Shown here one piece after another: positions 34,752 through 43,377 of a DNA stretch of 64,000 bases. Below the pieces are notes generated by a model, which had not been told where the DNA came from, did no database searches, and saw nothing but the letters and a program-made list of their open reading frames with translations. How positions within the stretch are numbered: position 1 is the first letter of the stretch; each line of letters starts with the position of its first letter. The position numbers and the translations under genes were made by a program. Source of the stretch: CAVTHW01 sp963734625 (GTDB lineage Bacteria > Acidobacteriota > Terriglobia > Bryobacterales > Bryobacteraceae); NCBI GenBank assembly GCA_963734625.1, contig CAVTHW010000007.1, positions 9,236 to 73,235 on the forward strand. Direction: 5' to 3'.

Positions 34752-36595
34752 GGGGAGATCACCTCGATGGCATCCTCCTGGCAGGCCTGGCGGCACATGT
34801 CGCAGCGGGTGCACAGATTGTCGTCGATCTCGTGCCTTTCATAGGGGCGATAGGCGATGGCCTTCACCGGGCACACCTGGGCGCACGAGGTGCAGCCGGT
34901 GCATTTTTCGTTTACGCGGTAGTGGATCAGCGCCGTGCAGCGACCGGCCGGGCAGCGCTTTTCGAGCAGGTGCGCCTGGTACTCCTCCGGGAAATAGCGC
35001 AGCGTGGTGAGGACCGGATTGGGCGCGGTCTGGCCCAGCCCGCACAGGCTCCCGCGGCTGACGTGGCCGGCCAGCAGTTCCAGGTTCTCCAGGTCGCCCG
35101 GCTTGCCTTGGCCCGCGCACAGCCGTTCGAGGATTTCCAGCATGCGCTTGGTGCCGATGCGGCAGAAGGTGCACTTGCCGCACGATTCGGCCTGCGTGAA
35201 ACGCAGGAAGAAGCGCGCCAGGTCGACCATGCAGTCGGTCTCGTCGAGCACCACCAGGCCGCCGGATCCCATGATGGCCCCGGTGCTGGCGAGCGCTTCG
35301 TAGTCGATGGGCGTGTCCGCCAGCCGCTCCGGGATGCAGCCGCCGGACGGCCCGCCGAGTTGCACCGCCTTCAGCTTCCGGCCTTCCTTGATCCCGCCGC
35401 CGATGTCTTCGACCACCTCCCGGATGGTGATGCCCATGGGCACTTCCACCAGCCCGCCGCGGTTGATCTTGCCGGCCAGCGCGAAGACCTTGGTTCCCTT
35501 GCTGCTTTCCGTTCCGAGCGCGGCGAATGGGCCGGCGCCGCGGCGCACGATCCACGGCACCGAGGCTAGCGTCTCGACGTTGTTGACCAGCGTCGGACGG
35601 CCGCGAAATCCTCGCTGGATAGGGTAGGGAGGCCGCAGCCGGGGTATGCCGCGCTGCCCTTCCAGCGACTGGATCAGGGCGGTTTCCTCGCCGCAGACGA
35701 ACGCGCCGGCGCCCTCGCGAACCTCCAGGCGCAGCGAGAATGCGCTTCCTAGAATGCCTTGTCCGAGGAAGCCGCGCTGTTCGGCCTGCCGGATCGCTTC
35801 CCGCACGCGCTCGACGGCCAGAGGATATTCGGCGCGGATGTAGAAGATGCCTTCGGCGGCCCCAATGGCGTAAGCGGCGATGGCCACGCCCTCCAGCACC
35901 CGGTGCGGGTCGGATTCGAGCACCAGGCGATCCATGAACGCGCCGGGATCGCCTTCGTCGCCGTTGCAGATGACGTACTTGTCGCCGGCGGGCTGCTGCC
36001 GCGCCATGGACCATTTCAAGCCGGTCTGGAAGCCGGCGCCCCCGCGCCCGCGCAGGCCCGAATTCGAGACGATCTGAATCAGCTCCTCCGGCGGCAATTG
36101 ACGGAGGCATTTCTCGAGCGCCTGGTAGCCTTCGTGGGCGAGGTAGTCATCGATGTTCCGCGGGTCGATATTGCCGCAGTTTTCCAGGACGATGCGCTCT
36201 TGCTTGCCCAGGTAGCCGGCGGCGGCGCCGCTGCGGCGGTCCATCTTGAATTCGGCGAGTTGCGGCCGCGTTCCGTCTTTCTGAAACAGGCCCGTTACGC
36301 GGTCCGCCGTCCAGCGCAGCCGCGTCAAAAGCGGGCCCGGCCGCACGTGCCGCCTGACGATGCTTCGCGCGGCCTCGGCGGTGACGTTGCCGTACAGCGC
36401 GGCGGCTCCGCCCATCTCGATCACTTCCACCAGCGGCTCGCGATGGCACATGCCATTGCAGCCCACGGCCTTCACCACCGCCCCGCCGCCGGCCTTCCGC
36501 GTCTCGTCTACCACGGCCGCCCGCACCGCTTCCGCCCCGCCGGCGATGCCGCAGGAACCCAGGCCGATCCGGATTTCGACGTTCTTGCCGCTCAT
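34748..36595 (-). CDS. NuoF/HydB-like NADH-binding flavoprotein
   Basis: 615 residues. An N-terminal thioredoxin-like 2Fe-2S domain (GLGSCGIAGGAEAV, VGCNGMCHREPLVEV) precedes the NADH/FMN module: GLRGRGGAGFQTGLKW, then CNGDEGDPGAFMDR. An SLBB segment follows, then the 4Fe-4S site ESCGKCTFCRIGTKRM. The C-terminus adds two ferredoxin clusters (CTGCTSCAQVCP and CTRCDMCRQAC). This layout is that of HydB/HndC subunits of soluble bifurcating hydrogenases and related NAD(H) oxidoreductases, rather than complex I NuoF, which lacks both ends. No hydrogenase gene is present. Overlaps of 4 bases on both sides tie it to the neighbours. Confidence 0.92.
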   Translation of the reverse strand: MSGKNVEIRIGLGSCGIAGGAEAVRAAVVDETRKAGGGAVVKAVGCNGMCHREPLVEVIEMGGAAALYGNVTAEAARSIVRRHVRPGPLLTRLRWTADRVTGLFQKDGTRPQLAEFKMDRRSGAAAGYLGKQERIVLENCGNIDPRNIDDYLAHEGYQALEKCLRQLPPEELIQIVSNSGLRGRGGAGFQTGLKWSMARQQPAGDKYVICNGDEGDPGAFMDRLVLESDPHRVLEGVAIAAYAIGAAEGIFYIRAEYPLAVERVREAIRQAEQRGFLGQGILGSAFSLRLEVREGAGAFVCGEETALIQSLEGQRGIPRLRPPYPIQRGFRGRPTLVNNVETLASVPWIVRRGAGPFAALGTESSKGTKVFALAGKINRGGLVEVPMGITIREVVEDIGGGIKEGRKLKAVQLGGPSGGCIPERLADTPIDYEALASTGAIMGSGGLVVLDETDCMVDLARFFLRFTQAESCGKCTFCRIGTKRMLEILERLCAGQGKPGDLENLELLAGHVSRGSLCGLGQTAPNPVLTTLRYFPEEYQAHLLEKRCPAGRCTALIHYRVNEKCTGCTSCAQVCPVKAIAYRPYERHEIDDNLCTRCDMCRQACQEDAIEVISP

Positions 36596-37479
36596 GCAGG
36601 ACTCGGGCTCCTAATGCCGTCCAGCGCTTCGCACGCAGTGGCGGGGGTCAGCTTACCGACCGCCTGGCCGTTGACCATCATCACCGGCGCCAGGCTGCAA
36701 CAGCCCAGGCAGGCCACTTCGTCCACCGTGAACATCCGCTGCGGATCGGTGTCGGCGCCGTCGGGAATCTCCAAACGCCGGCGCAGCTCTTCGGTGAGCT
36801 GCCGCGCGCCGGAAACGTGGCACGCTGTTCCGTGGCAGACCCGGATCAAGTTCCGGCCCATCGGCGAGCGGCGGAACTGGGAGTAGAACGACGACGTGCC
36901 CGCAATCTGCGCGGGAGTGATTTCCGTCAGCTCGCAGACGCGCTTGAGGGCGTCGTCGGGGAGATAGCGATAGTACGACTGAATGGCTTGCAGAATGGGG
37001 ATGGCCGCTTCCTTCGAGCGTCCTTGCTGTTGGACGATCCGTTCCACGAACGCCGCCGCCAGTTCCTCTTCGCCGTTGGTGGCCGCGGGACGAGCTAAAG
37101 CATGTCCCACTTTGGGGCCGGCCTTGAGCTGTATCAGCCGGTCCATGGGCAGCGGACGGCGGCCGGGCGAGGCCTCCAGCCACTTGGCGGAAGCGATAAA
37201 GAGCGCCGAGGCCGCAATCAGTACGATCGCGATAACGCCGTCCAGCTTCTTGCGCCGCTCGAGAGCCGCGGTGATGCGTTTGTGCTCGGCTTCGAGCTTG
37301 GGCGCGACCGAAGAGTCCTGCCGGACTTTCTTCTTAAGATCCTCGACGATCCGGGCGTCCCTGGGAGCCATGATCCGGGCGGCCACATAGCTCGCCGTGA
37401 GAATCAGCACGCACACCACGACGACCGAGGCGCCGATTGACGCCGCCCGCCGCACCCGCTTGGTCCAGTCCGGGTTCAT
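36592..37479 (-). CDS. NuoE-like 2Fe-2S subunit with N-terminal membrane helices
   Basis: 295 residues from the ATG at 37479. The C-terminal 150 residues are a NuoE/HydC domain: IQSYYRYLPDDALKRVCELT, the first cysteine pair in CHGTACHVSGA and the second in DEVACLGCCSLAPVM. Unusually, about 130 residues precede it, with two hydrophobic helices (ASVVVVCVLILTASYVAARI and DGVIAIVLIAASALFIASA) joined by a charged coiled-coil-like segment. NuoE is normally soluble, so this version should tether the NuoF-like partner to the membrane. The start overlaps the preceding stop by ATGA. Confidence 0.88.
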   Translation of the reverse strand: MNPDWTKRVRRAASIGASVVVVCVLILTASYVAARIMAPRDARIVEDLKKKVRQDSSVAPKLEAEHKRITAALERRKKLDGVIAIVLIAASALFIASAKWLEASPGRRPLPMDRLIQLKAGPKVGHALARPAATNGEEELAAAFVERIVQQQGRSKEAAIPILQAIQSYYRYLPDDALKRVCELTEITPAQIAGTSSFYSQFRRSPMGRNLIRVCHGTACHVSGARQLTEELRRRLEIPDGADTDPQRMFTVDEVACLGCCSLAPVMMVNGQAVGKLTPATACEALDGIRSPSPA

Positions 37480-38432
37480 GATTTGACCGCCAGCGATCCA
37501 TGGCGGGGACAGGCTGCGAAGCACCGCGCGCAGTACAGGCATTTCGGCCGCACAATGCGCATCTTCTCGATGGCGCCATAGGGACACGCTTCCTGGCACA
37601 GTCCGCAATCCAGTTCCTTGTTCGGGGTGATGCTGGGGCCGCGGCCGGCCAGCCGGGTCAGCCATTCCAGCAAAACGCCGTAGGGGCACAGGTAACGGCA
37701 GTAGGGCCGCCCCACGAACATGCCCAACACCAGGACGGCCGCGCCGATATACAGCATGTGGGCAAAGCCCGTGCGACGGAAGAAGCCGATGAAGGGGTCG
37801 AAGCGGCAAATGACGAACTCGCGCGCGGCAAACGGCTGCACGGCCAGCCAGATCGCCAGGCCGAGATAGACGTACCTCAGCAGGCCCAGCGCCCGATCAA
37901 GGCGGCGCGGAACCTGCACTGGTTTCAGAACCACCAGTTCCTGGATGGCGCCCAGCGGGCAGACGCCCCCGCAGAAGGCCCGCCCGAAGAACAACGCCAC
38001 CAGCAGCGGCAGGAAGAAGATCGCCGTGACCACGATGGGAATCGAGTAAAGCGGATCGGTCAGGGCCAGCGCGACGTTTTGAATGGAGCCGATGGCGCAT
38101 ATGCAGCCTTCCCGGTAGAAGCCGAAATAGCCCAGGCAGGCCACCGTCAGCACCAGCACCCACATCCGGCTGCGCCGGGACAAAACCACCCAGACCGAGA
38201 CCCCCATCACGGCGGCCAGCAGAAACACGTCCAGCACTTCCAGCCAATAAGACCGCGGCTTGGGCTTCTGCACCGGGGGCGTGACGTACCCGCCGCCGAT
38301 GCTATCCGGCTGCGGGGCCACCTGCACCGGGCGTTCGTAGGGCAGGGACTGGCCGGCCGCGCTGGCGGCGAACAGCAGTATCAAGCCGGCCAGTGCCATC
38401 AGGAGTGCAATCGTGAGCGGTCTAATGGGCAT
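37476..38432 (-). CDS. NapH-like membrane protein with 4Fe-4S clusters
   Basis: About 318 residues. A signal-like helix opens the protein (MPIRPLTIALLMALAGLI), followed by several membrane helices. Cysteine motifs occur between helices (FCGGVCPLGAIQE and CRYLCPYGVLLEW), and a C-terminal ferredoxin pair completes it (CGLCQEACPYGAIEK and CLYCARCFAACPRHG). The pattern fits the NapH/NosR/CcoG group, which pass electrons across or along the membrane between quinol and periplasmic or cytosolic partners. I start at 38432, 10 bases after the upstream gene. Its place next to a Tat-type ferredoxin mirrors napGH. Confidence 0.88.
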   Translation of the reverse strand: MPIRPLTIALLMALAGLILLFAASAAGQSLPYERPVQVAPQPDSIGGGYVTPPVQKPKPRSYWLEVLDVFLLAAVMGVSVWVVLSRRSRMWVLVLTVACLGYFGFYREGCICAIGSIQNVALALTDPLYSIPIVVTAIFFLPLLVALFFGRAFCGGVCPLGAIQELVVLKPVQVPRRLDRALGLLRYVYLGLAIWLAVQPFAAREFVICRFDPFIGFFRRTGFAHMLYIGAAVLVLGMFVGRPYCRYLCPYGVLLEWLTRLAGRGPSITPNKELDCGLCQEACPYGAIEKMRIVRPKCLYCARCFAACPRHGSLAVKS

Positions 38433-38442
38433 GCGGCTCGGC

Positions 38443-39060
38443 TTAAGTATGAGATCCGAGCGGTACAAAGTCGAAAGCTCCTTGAATCGGCACCTGGCGG
38501 ACGGCGTCTTTGGGACAGGCGGTCGAGATGGCGCAGCTGTTGCAGTCCACGCACAGATTATTCCGCACCCTCAATACGATGGATCCCAGCCCCAAGGGCT
38601 CCTTGCAAGCCATGACACACTTGCCGCAGCCATCGCACTTGACCTCGTCGATAACGTACTCGTAGAAGTTGTTGGCGGGGTCCTCGGGATCGACCTCGCC
38701 GATTGCCTTGCGCGTTATGGCGTCGCGCGGGCACAGCTTCTCGCTGGGCAGACCCTTCTCGTCCACCGCGCTGGTGACGTTGAAATACGCCGGGCAAATG
38801 TTGCACCGCCCGCACCTGGAAAACTCGTTGACCGCCCGCACGGCGGACCGCGACACGACGCACTCGGTGGTGCACAAGGCGCACGCCTCGACGCCCGATA
38901 CGCCCAGTCGGCTGTTGATGCACTTGGCCGCATCGACGTTCCAGACGACCTGTCCTTCGGCCTTGCGAACCAGGAAGAACGCGGTGCCGCCCAGCCCCAG
39001 CGCCGCCGCTCCGCGGGCCACCTTGACCAGTGCGCCGCGCCGTGTCATTTGATCGCTCAT
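38443..39060 (-). CDS. Tat-exported NapG-like ferredoxin
   Basis: 205 residues. The N-terminus MSDQMTRRGALVKVARGAAA has twin arginines followed by a hydrophobic region, so Tat export is likely. At least four 4Fe-4S sites can be seen: CALCTTEC, CGRCNICP, CDGCGKCVMACKEP and CVDCNSCAISTACP. The arrangement recalls NapG-like polyferredoxins that work with NapH. The product would carry electrons on the outer face of the inner membrane. The ATG overlaps the stop of the NHL-propeller gene. Confidence 0.9.
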   Translation of the reverse strand: MSDQMTRRGALVKVARGAAALGLGGTAFFLVRKAEGQVVWNVDAAKCINSRLGVSGVEACALCTTECVVSRSAVRAVNEFSRCGRCNICPAYFNVTSAVDEKGLPSEKLCPRDAITRKAIGEVDPEDPANNFYEYVIDEVKCDGCGKCVMACKEPLGLGSIVLRVRNNLCVDCNSCAISTACPKDAVRQVPIQGAFDFVPLGSHT

Positions 39061-39899
39061 GCTGCCCCCGCTTCCCCGGCTCGCGGCTCGAAAACGAAGA
39101 TTTGAAGCTTCACCGTATCGGCCACATGAACCCGGCCGCGCGAGCCGGCGGCGATGCTCATGTTCTTGCAGTTGGGATCGAAGACGCCGGCGGCGATCAC
39201 GGCCATCAGCTTCCCGCCGGAGTCGTAGACCTTGGCGCGCGGGCCGGCTTTTTCGGTGACCCAGATCCGGGCGCCGTCGGTCACGGCCAGGTTGGTGGGA
39301 TTGCAGCAGCCCGAAAATCCCGCCGGATCGCGCCCGTCGAAGCGTCCGAAATACCCGAGCAGTTCGCCCTCCGGAGTGTAGCGCTCGACGCGGTGCTTGC
39401 CCGGGTTGGCGGCGTGGAGGATGCCCTTGGCGTCCACGCCGAAATCCACCACGCCGTTGGGAATCAGGAACCCGTTCATCCGGTTGTCTTTGCCGATGTT
39501 GTTAAGGTACTTGCCGCCGGCGTCGTAGCGGCGGATGCAGCGGTCCCTGGCGTCGGCGAGGAAGATATTGCCTTTGGAAAATCCGATCGCCGTCACCAGG
39601 CCCATGCGCTCCTGGTCGCGCCAGGTGTCGGTGAGGCGGCCTGTGCTGTCGAAGATCTCCACCTGTCCGGCCTGGCCGACAAACACCCGGCCATCGCCGG
39701 ATACGGCCACCGCCAGGCCCGGCTTGGCGGTGCTCCAGCGCCGCCGCAAACGGCCGGTGTCGTCGAAGACCTTGATTTCCCGGTCTCCCGCCGCGAAGAC
39801 GAAGTCCAGCCGGTCGACGGCGATGCCGCGCAGGGTGGCGGCGAAGCGATCGCCTTCCGCGCCCTTTCCGGCCAGCAGTCGCACCTGACTGTATTGCAT
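39057..39899 (-). CDS. NHL-type beta-propeller protein
   Basis: 280 residues of NHL/SMP-30-like blades: GIAVDRLDFVFAAGDREIKV, GDGRVFVGQAGQVEIFDSTG, GNIFLADARDRCIRRYDAGG and so on, about six blades. No signal peptide is visible at the chosen start, but the true start could be elsewhere. A Cys pair (GFSGCCNPTNLAVT) is conserved-looking and could bind metal or form a disulphide. Propellers of this kind are docking scaffolds rather than enzymes in most cases. It overlaps the ferredoxin gene (ATGA) and begins 12 bases after the PQQ-like gene. Confidence 0.82.
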   Translation of the reverse strand: MQYSQVRLLAGKGAEGDRFAATLRGIAVDRLDFVFAAGDREIKVFDDTGRLRRRWSTAKPGLAVAVSGDGRVFVGQAGQVEIFDSTGRLTDTWRDQERMGLVTAIGFSKGNIFLADARDRCIRRYDAGGKYLNNIGKDNRMNGFLIPNGVVDFGVDAKGILHAANPGKHRVERYTPEGELLGYFGRFDGRDPAGFSGCCNPTNLAVTDGARIWVTEKAGPRAKVYDSGGKLMAVIAAGVFDPNCKNMSIAAGSRGRVHVADTVKLQIFVFEPRAGEAGAA

Positions 39900-39911
39900 A
39901 ACCTGTCCCGC

Positions 39912-41179
39912 CTACGCGCCGCGCACGTCGATGCACACCATCTTGGTTAAGTCCCTCAGCACCAGCTTGCCATCCGACAGCGCCATCGGCCCCCACACGT
40001 CCTGTCCGTTGAGCACCTGGGCCTTGGCCAGTTCCTTGTACTCGGTGGTGCTTGCCTCGAGCAAGCGGAGCATGCCGGTGTCGCCATCCAGGACAAAGAA
40101 CATTCCGTCGGCAAGCAGGAAGCTGCCCAGGCCGAAAGAGGCCTTCCCCTCGCTGGTCCAGACTTCTTTGCCATCGAAGCTCAGGCAGGTGAACAGGCCC
40201 CGGCGCTTCTTGCCGACAGCAAACATGTGGCCCTTGTAAACAATCGGAGTGTGCAATTCCGAGTTCCACTCATTCTTCTTCATGTCCCAGACGCTCTCGG
40301 CCTTAAAAACGTCGCCTGTGCGCCGCACCCGGATCATCACGCTTCCCGCGTCGTAGCTGCCGGTCATGAAGACCCGTTCCCCGTCTACGGCGATCGGGGA
40401 TGGCGCGACGACGACGTTGAACCTGCGGCCAAACTCCCACAGCAGCTTCCCATCCGTGGGAGAAACCCCGAGCGGGCCCTTGAGCGTTCCATAGAGGTAC
40501 TGCCTGACGCCCCCCAGGACGACCGGCATCACGGAAACGTGCGACAGCGCGTGTTTCCCGACGTTCGGCGTCCGCCAAATCTCCTTGCCCGTGGCTTTGT
40601 CCAGCGCGACCATGAGGGCGGTGCCGCCGCCGACGCCGATGATGATCCGGTTAGCTTCCTGCAGCGGACACTGGCCGTTGTACCAGGAAGGAATCGTGCT
40701 CTCGTATTCCGTGACCAGGCTCTTGCGCCAGATCTGTTTGCCGGTCTTGGCGTCCAGGCAGTGCAGCACGCACTTGGGGTCCAGCGAGATGACGTACCGG
40801 CCGTCGACGACCGGAACCGTGCGTGTAATCGCGTGGTTGGGGCGGATTTCGCGGTTTTCCCGGAATTGCCAGATTTGCTTGCCGTCGGCGAAAGACCGGC
40901 AGTTGACGCATCCAATCGGATTTCGCCTCGTCGTAGTCGTGGTGGTAGACGCGGCCGCCGACAATCGCGGCTCCCGCATAACCCTGGGCCACCGGGACCG
41001 ACCACAGAACCTTGGGTCCGCCGGCGGGCCATTTGCGCAGCAGGCCCGTCTCCTTCGATGCGTTGTCCCGGTCCGGCCCGCGAAATTGCGGCCAGCTCCA
41101 GCCCTTGCGCGGCCGGCAAAAGGGACGTGAGACCCAAGGAACCGACACCAATAATCCAGTCCCGTCGTGTGTGCGTCAA
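39912..41179 (-). pseudogene. PQQ-like beta-propeller protein with Tat signal, frameshifted twice
   Basis: The start is a TTG (41179) with GGAGG upstream, giving LTHTRRDWIIGVGSLGLTSL, a Tat-like signal. Near 41107 one extra base shifts the frame; the next block reads GWSWPQFRGPDRDNASKE and AAIVGGRVYHHDYDEAKSDW. Near 40930 a further extra base shifts it again into CVNCRSFADGKQIWQF. From there about 335 residues run to the stop with regular propeller blades (LHCLDAKTGKQIWRKS, ALMVALDKATGKEIWRT). With both shifts mended, the protein is about 420 residues of outer-wall propeller. Both breaks are single bases, so assembly error is plausible. Confidence 0.78.
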
Positions 41180-41217
41180 AACCCGCCTCCTCGCGCGACC
41201 CAGGAAAAATGCCCTTT

Positions 41218-41840
41218 CTAGCAATTATATCGCGAAATCCTAAGCCCACACGCCTGCCGATCTCGCTGCGGGACAGAGGCAGATTCCCGAGAAAATCGGC
41301 ATGGCTGCGGCCGGACCGGTAGTCCGGCTGGCGGGATGGCTGTTTTAGGTATCTCTCAACCCATCGCGGTTCGAAGGCGTATAGCAGGGTGCCGTGGTGG
41401 AGCAGCGCTTGGTGGCCGCGGCGCTGGGCGTTGCCGGATACTTTGCGTCCTCCAATCGCCAGGTCCGAGACGCCGCGGATCTCCAGTCCCGGGACGGCCA
41501 GCGCCCGGGCGAGGCATCCCAGGATCAGCGAGTAGCTAGAATTTACATGGCGAAGCCTGGGATGCCGCTCGAGCGAGAGCAGCAAAGAGAAACTGATGCA
41601 CCCGGGCCCGAGCAGCACGGCGCCGCCTCCGGAGTCGCGCCGTAGAACGGCGACGCCGTCCTCGGCGCAGGCCTCCTCCTCCACTTCGTTTGAGACCACG
41701 CCCGAACGCCCTAGCACCACCACCGGCGCCGCACTCTCCCACAACCGCAGCGTCTCTGCTTCCGCTCCGCCTTCGACAGCGTGGAACAGAGCCGTATCGA
41801 GCGCGAGATTTTCCTCCGCGTGTTGCGGCAGGCTGAGCAT
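41218..41840 (-). CDS. lipoate--protein ligase family protein
   Basis: About 207 residues starting MLSLPQHAEENLALDTALFH. Family motifs: RRDSGGGAVLLGPGC (RRxxGGG), the catalytic-lysine motif GRKVSGNAQRR, and LHHGTLLY. It should attach lipoate or octanoate to a carrier lysine, most likely on the GcvH-like protein encoded divergently. As read, the frame does not stop but runs on into the downstream propeller gene; a TAG at 41218 in a neighbouring frame (RISRYNC*) gives the expected end, so I suspect a further indel near 41240. An upstream ATG at 41903 would overlap the divergent gene and has no ribosome binding site. Confidence 0.75.
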
Positions 41841-41892
41841 TTGGCGCGTCTCGTGAGGAACAGGGGATAATAGCACGGCGGGTCCGTAATCG
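41841..41892. promoter_or_regulatory. divergent promoter region (tentative)
   Basis: 52 bases separate the two divergent starts. On the plus strand TTGGCG (41841-41846) and GATAAT (41866-41871) resemble -35 and -10 boxes, but the 19-base spacing is long. No operator is evident. The region is the only place where promoters for both gene strings could lie. Confidence 0.25.
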
Positions 41893-42362
41893 ATGAGTGC
41901 CATTTCGTATCAGCGGGGACGGTTCGCCACGCGGCTGCCGGCGATCGCCGGTACACCGCGTCGCACTACTGGCTGCGGGAGGAGTCAGAGGGGGTCTGGC
42001 GCGTCGGCTTCACCAAACTCGCCGCCTGGCTGTTGGGCGACCTCGTCGAGCACGAGTTCACCATTCCCGCCGGCTCAATGCTGGCAGTGGGCCAGGAAAT
42101 CGGTTGGGTGGAGGGACTGAAGGCGCTCAACACCGTCTACTCCGTGGCGGAGGGCGAGTTCCTCGGCGGAGGCGACGAGATTCGAAGCGACATTACGCTT
42201 ATCGAGTCGGACCCCTACGAGCGGGGGTGGCTCTACCGGGTCCGCGGCACGCCGGCGCCGGACACCTTCGATGTCCACGGTTATATCGCCGTCCTGGATG
42301 AGACCATCGACGAGGTGCTGCGCGACCGCCAGGAGGAATGTGGAGGGCCGTATGCGGGCTGA
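41893..42362 (+). pseudogene. GcvH-like lipoyl-carrier protein, frameshifted
   Basis: The first frame gives MSAISYQRGRFATRLP, then a single-base shift near 41942 leads to DRRYTASHYWLREESEGVW and FTKLAAWLLGDLVEHEF. The lipoyl-lysine site is intact as GWVEGLKALNTVYS, matching the GcvH position ESVKA. About 155 residues when mended, somewhat longer than GcvH. No glycine cleavage P, T or L gene is nearby; instead a lipoate ligase is divergent and a CobW GTPase follows with an 11-base overlap. A carrier role outside glycine cleavage, as described for LbpA-type proteins, is likely. Confidence 0.8.
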
Positions 42363-43365
42363 TTACATCATGGTGGGCGGGTTCCTGGGCGCCGGGAAGA
42401 CCACCGCCCTGTTGCGCCTGGCGCAACATTTGACCGCTCAAGGGCGGCGCGTCGCGCTGATTACCAACGACCAGAGCCGCGGGCTCGTCGATACGGCTCT
42501 TGCCGCCTCCCACGGCTTTCCCGTGGAAGAGATAACCGGCGGCTGCTTCTGTTGCCGCTTCGACTCGCTGATCCAAGCCGCCGAACGGCTGGCCCGCGGG
42601 GCCCGGCCCGATGTCCTGCTGGCCGAGCCGGTGGGAAGTTGCACCGACCTGCGAGCGACCGTCCAGCATCCGCTGCGGCGGATGTATGGCGACCACTTCA
42701 GGGTCGCGCCGCTCAGCGTTCTTGTCGATCCCATCCGCGCGCTCCGCGTACTCGGGCTGGAGCCGGGCAGGACTTTTTCCGACAAGGTTCTGTATGTATA
42801 CCGCAAGCAGTTGGAAGAGGCGGATATCATCGTCACTAACAAGTGCGACCTGGCGAGCCGCGGGCAATTGGATCGCCTCGAAAGCGCGTTGCGCGAGCGT
42901 TACCCGCAGGCCGAGCTGTTCCAGGTGAGCGCGGGCGAAGGGACCGGGCTGGACCCCTGGTTCGCCGCTCTCACCGCCGAACAGGGGTCTCGCGCGGCGC
43001 CTGACGTCGATTATGGCCTTTACGCCGAGGGCGAAGCGCTGCTGGGATGGCTGAACGGCACGATCCGCCTGTCCGCGGCCGGGCCGTTCGACGGCAACCT
43101 GTTCGTTTTGGAGTTGACCCGCCGAATTCGCGGCAGGCTGGCCGCGGAGTCTGTCGAGATCGCCCATCTCAAGATGACGCTCGCGCCGGACGGCCAACTG
43201 ATTCTGAACTTGCGGGCCGAGGGCCCTCCCGAGGTCCTTCGCCGGGCCGTGGAAGAAGCCCTGGCGGCCGGCGCGTCGGCAGCAGGAGTCCGCGCCGAGG
43301 CGCAACAGATTGAGTGCTTCCGCCCTGCCCGGCCCATTCCGACGCATCGCCTGAAGGCGGTGTAG
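42352..43365 (+). CDS. CobW/P47K-type GTPase
   Basis: About 337 residues from an ATG overlapping the lipoyl-protein stop. The G3E-family P-loop GFLGAGKTTALLRL is followed by the CxCC metal-binding motif in GGCFCCRFDS and the base-specificity motif TNKCD. G3E GTPases insert metals or act as metallochaperones. Unlike typical COG0523 proteins the C-terminus (from about 230) is not an obvious CobW_C domain. The position between a lipoyl carrier and propeller genes suggests it helps mature a metalloenzyme of this cluster. Confidence 0.88.
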   Translation: MRADYIMVGGFLGAGKTTALLRLAQHLTAQGRRVALITNDQSRGLVDTALAASHGFPVEEITGGCFCCRFDSLIQAAERLARGARPDVLLAEPVGSCTDLRATVQHPLRRMYGDHFRVAPLSVLVDPIRALRVLGLEPGRTFSDKVLYVYRKQLEEADIIVTNKCDLASRGQLDRLESALRERYPQAELFQVSAGEGTGLDPWFAALTAEQGSRAAPDVDYGLYAEGEALLGWLNGTIRLSAAGPFDGNLFVLELTRRIRGRLAAESVEIAHLKMTLAPDGQLILNLRAEGPPEVLRRAVEEALAAGASAAGVRAEAQQIECFRPARPIPTHRLKAV

Positions 43366-43377
43366 TAACCTATCTAT

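Noticed and set aside
34839..36110. 423-residue minus-strand frame inside the NuoF-like gene
   Set aside because: It is a shifted frame of the same strand with Arg/Ala-rich sequence; the NuoF-like frame is intact.
39912..41903. Genuine lipoate ligase-propeller fusion protein
   Set aside because: The joining segment is antisense-like, and the propeller has its own Tat-like start and ribosome binding site.
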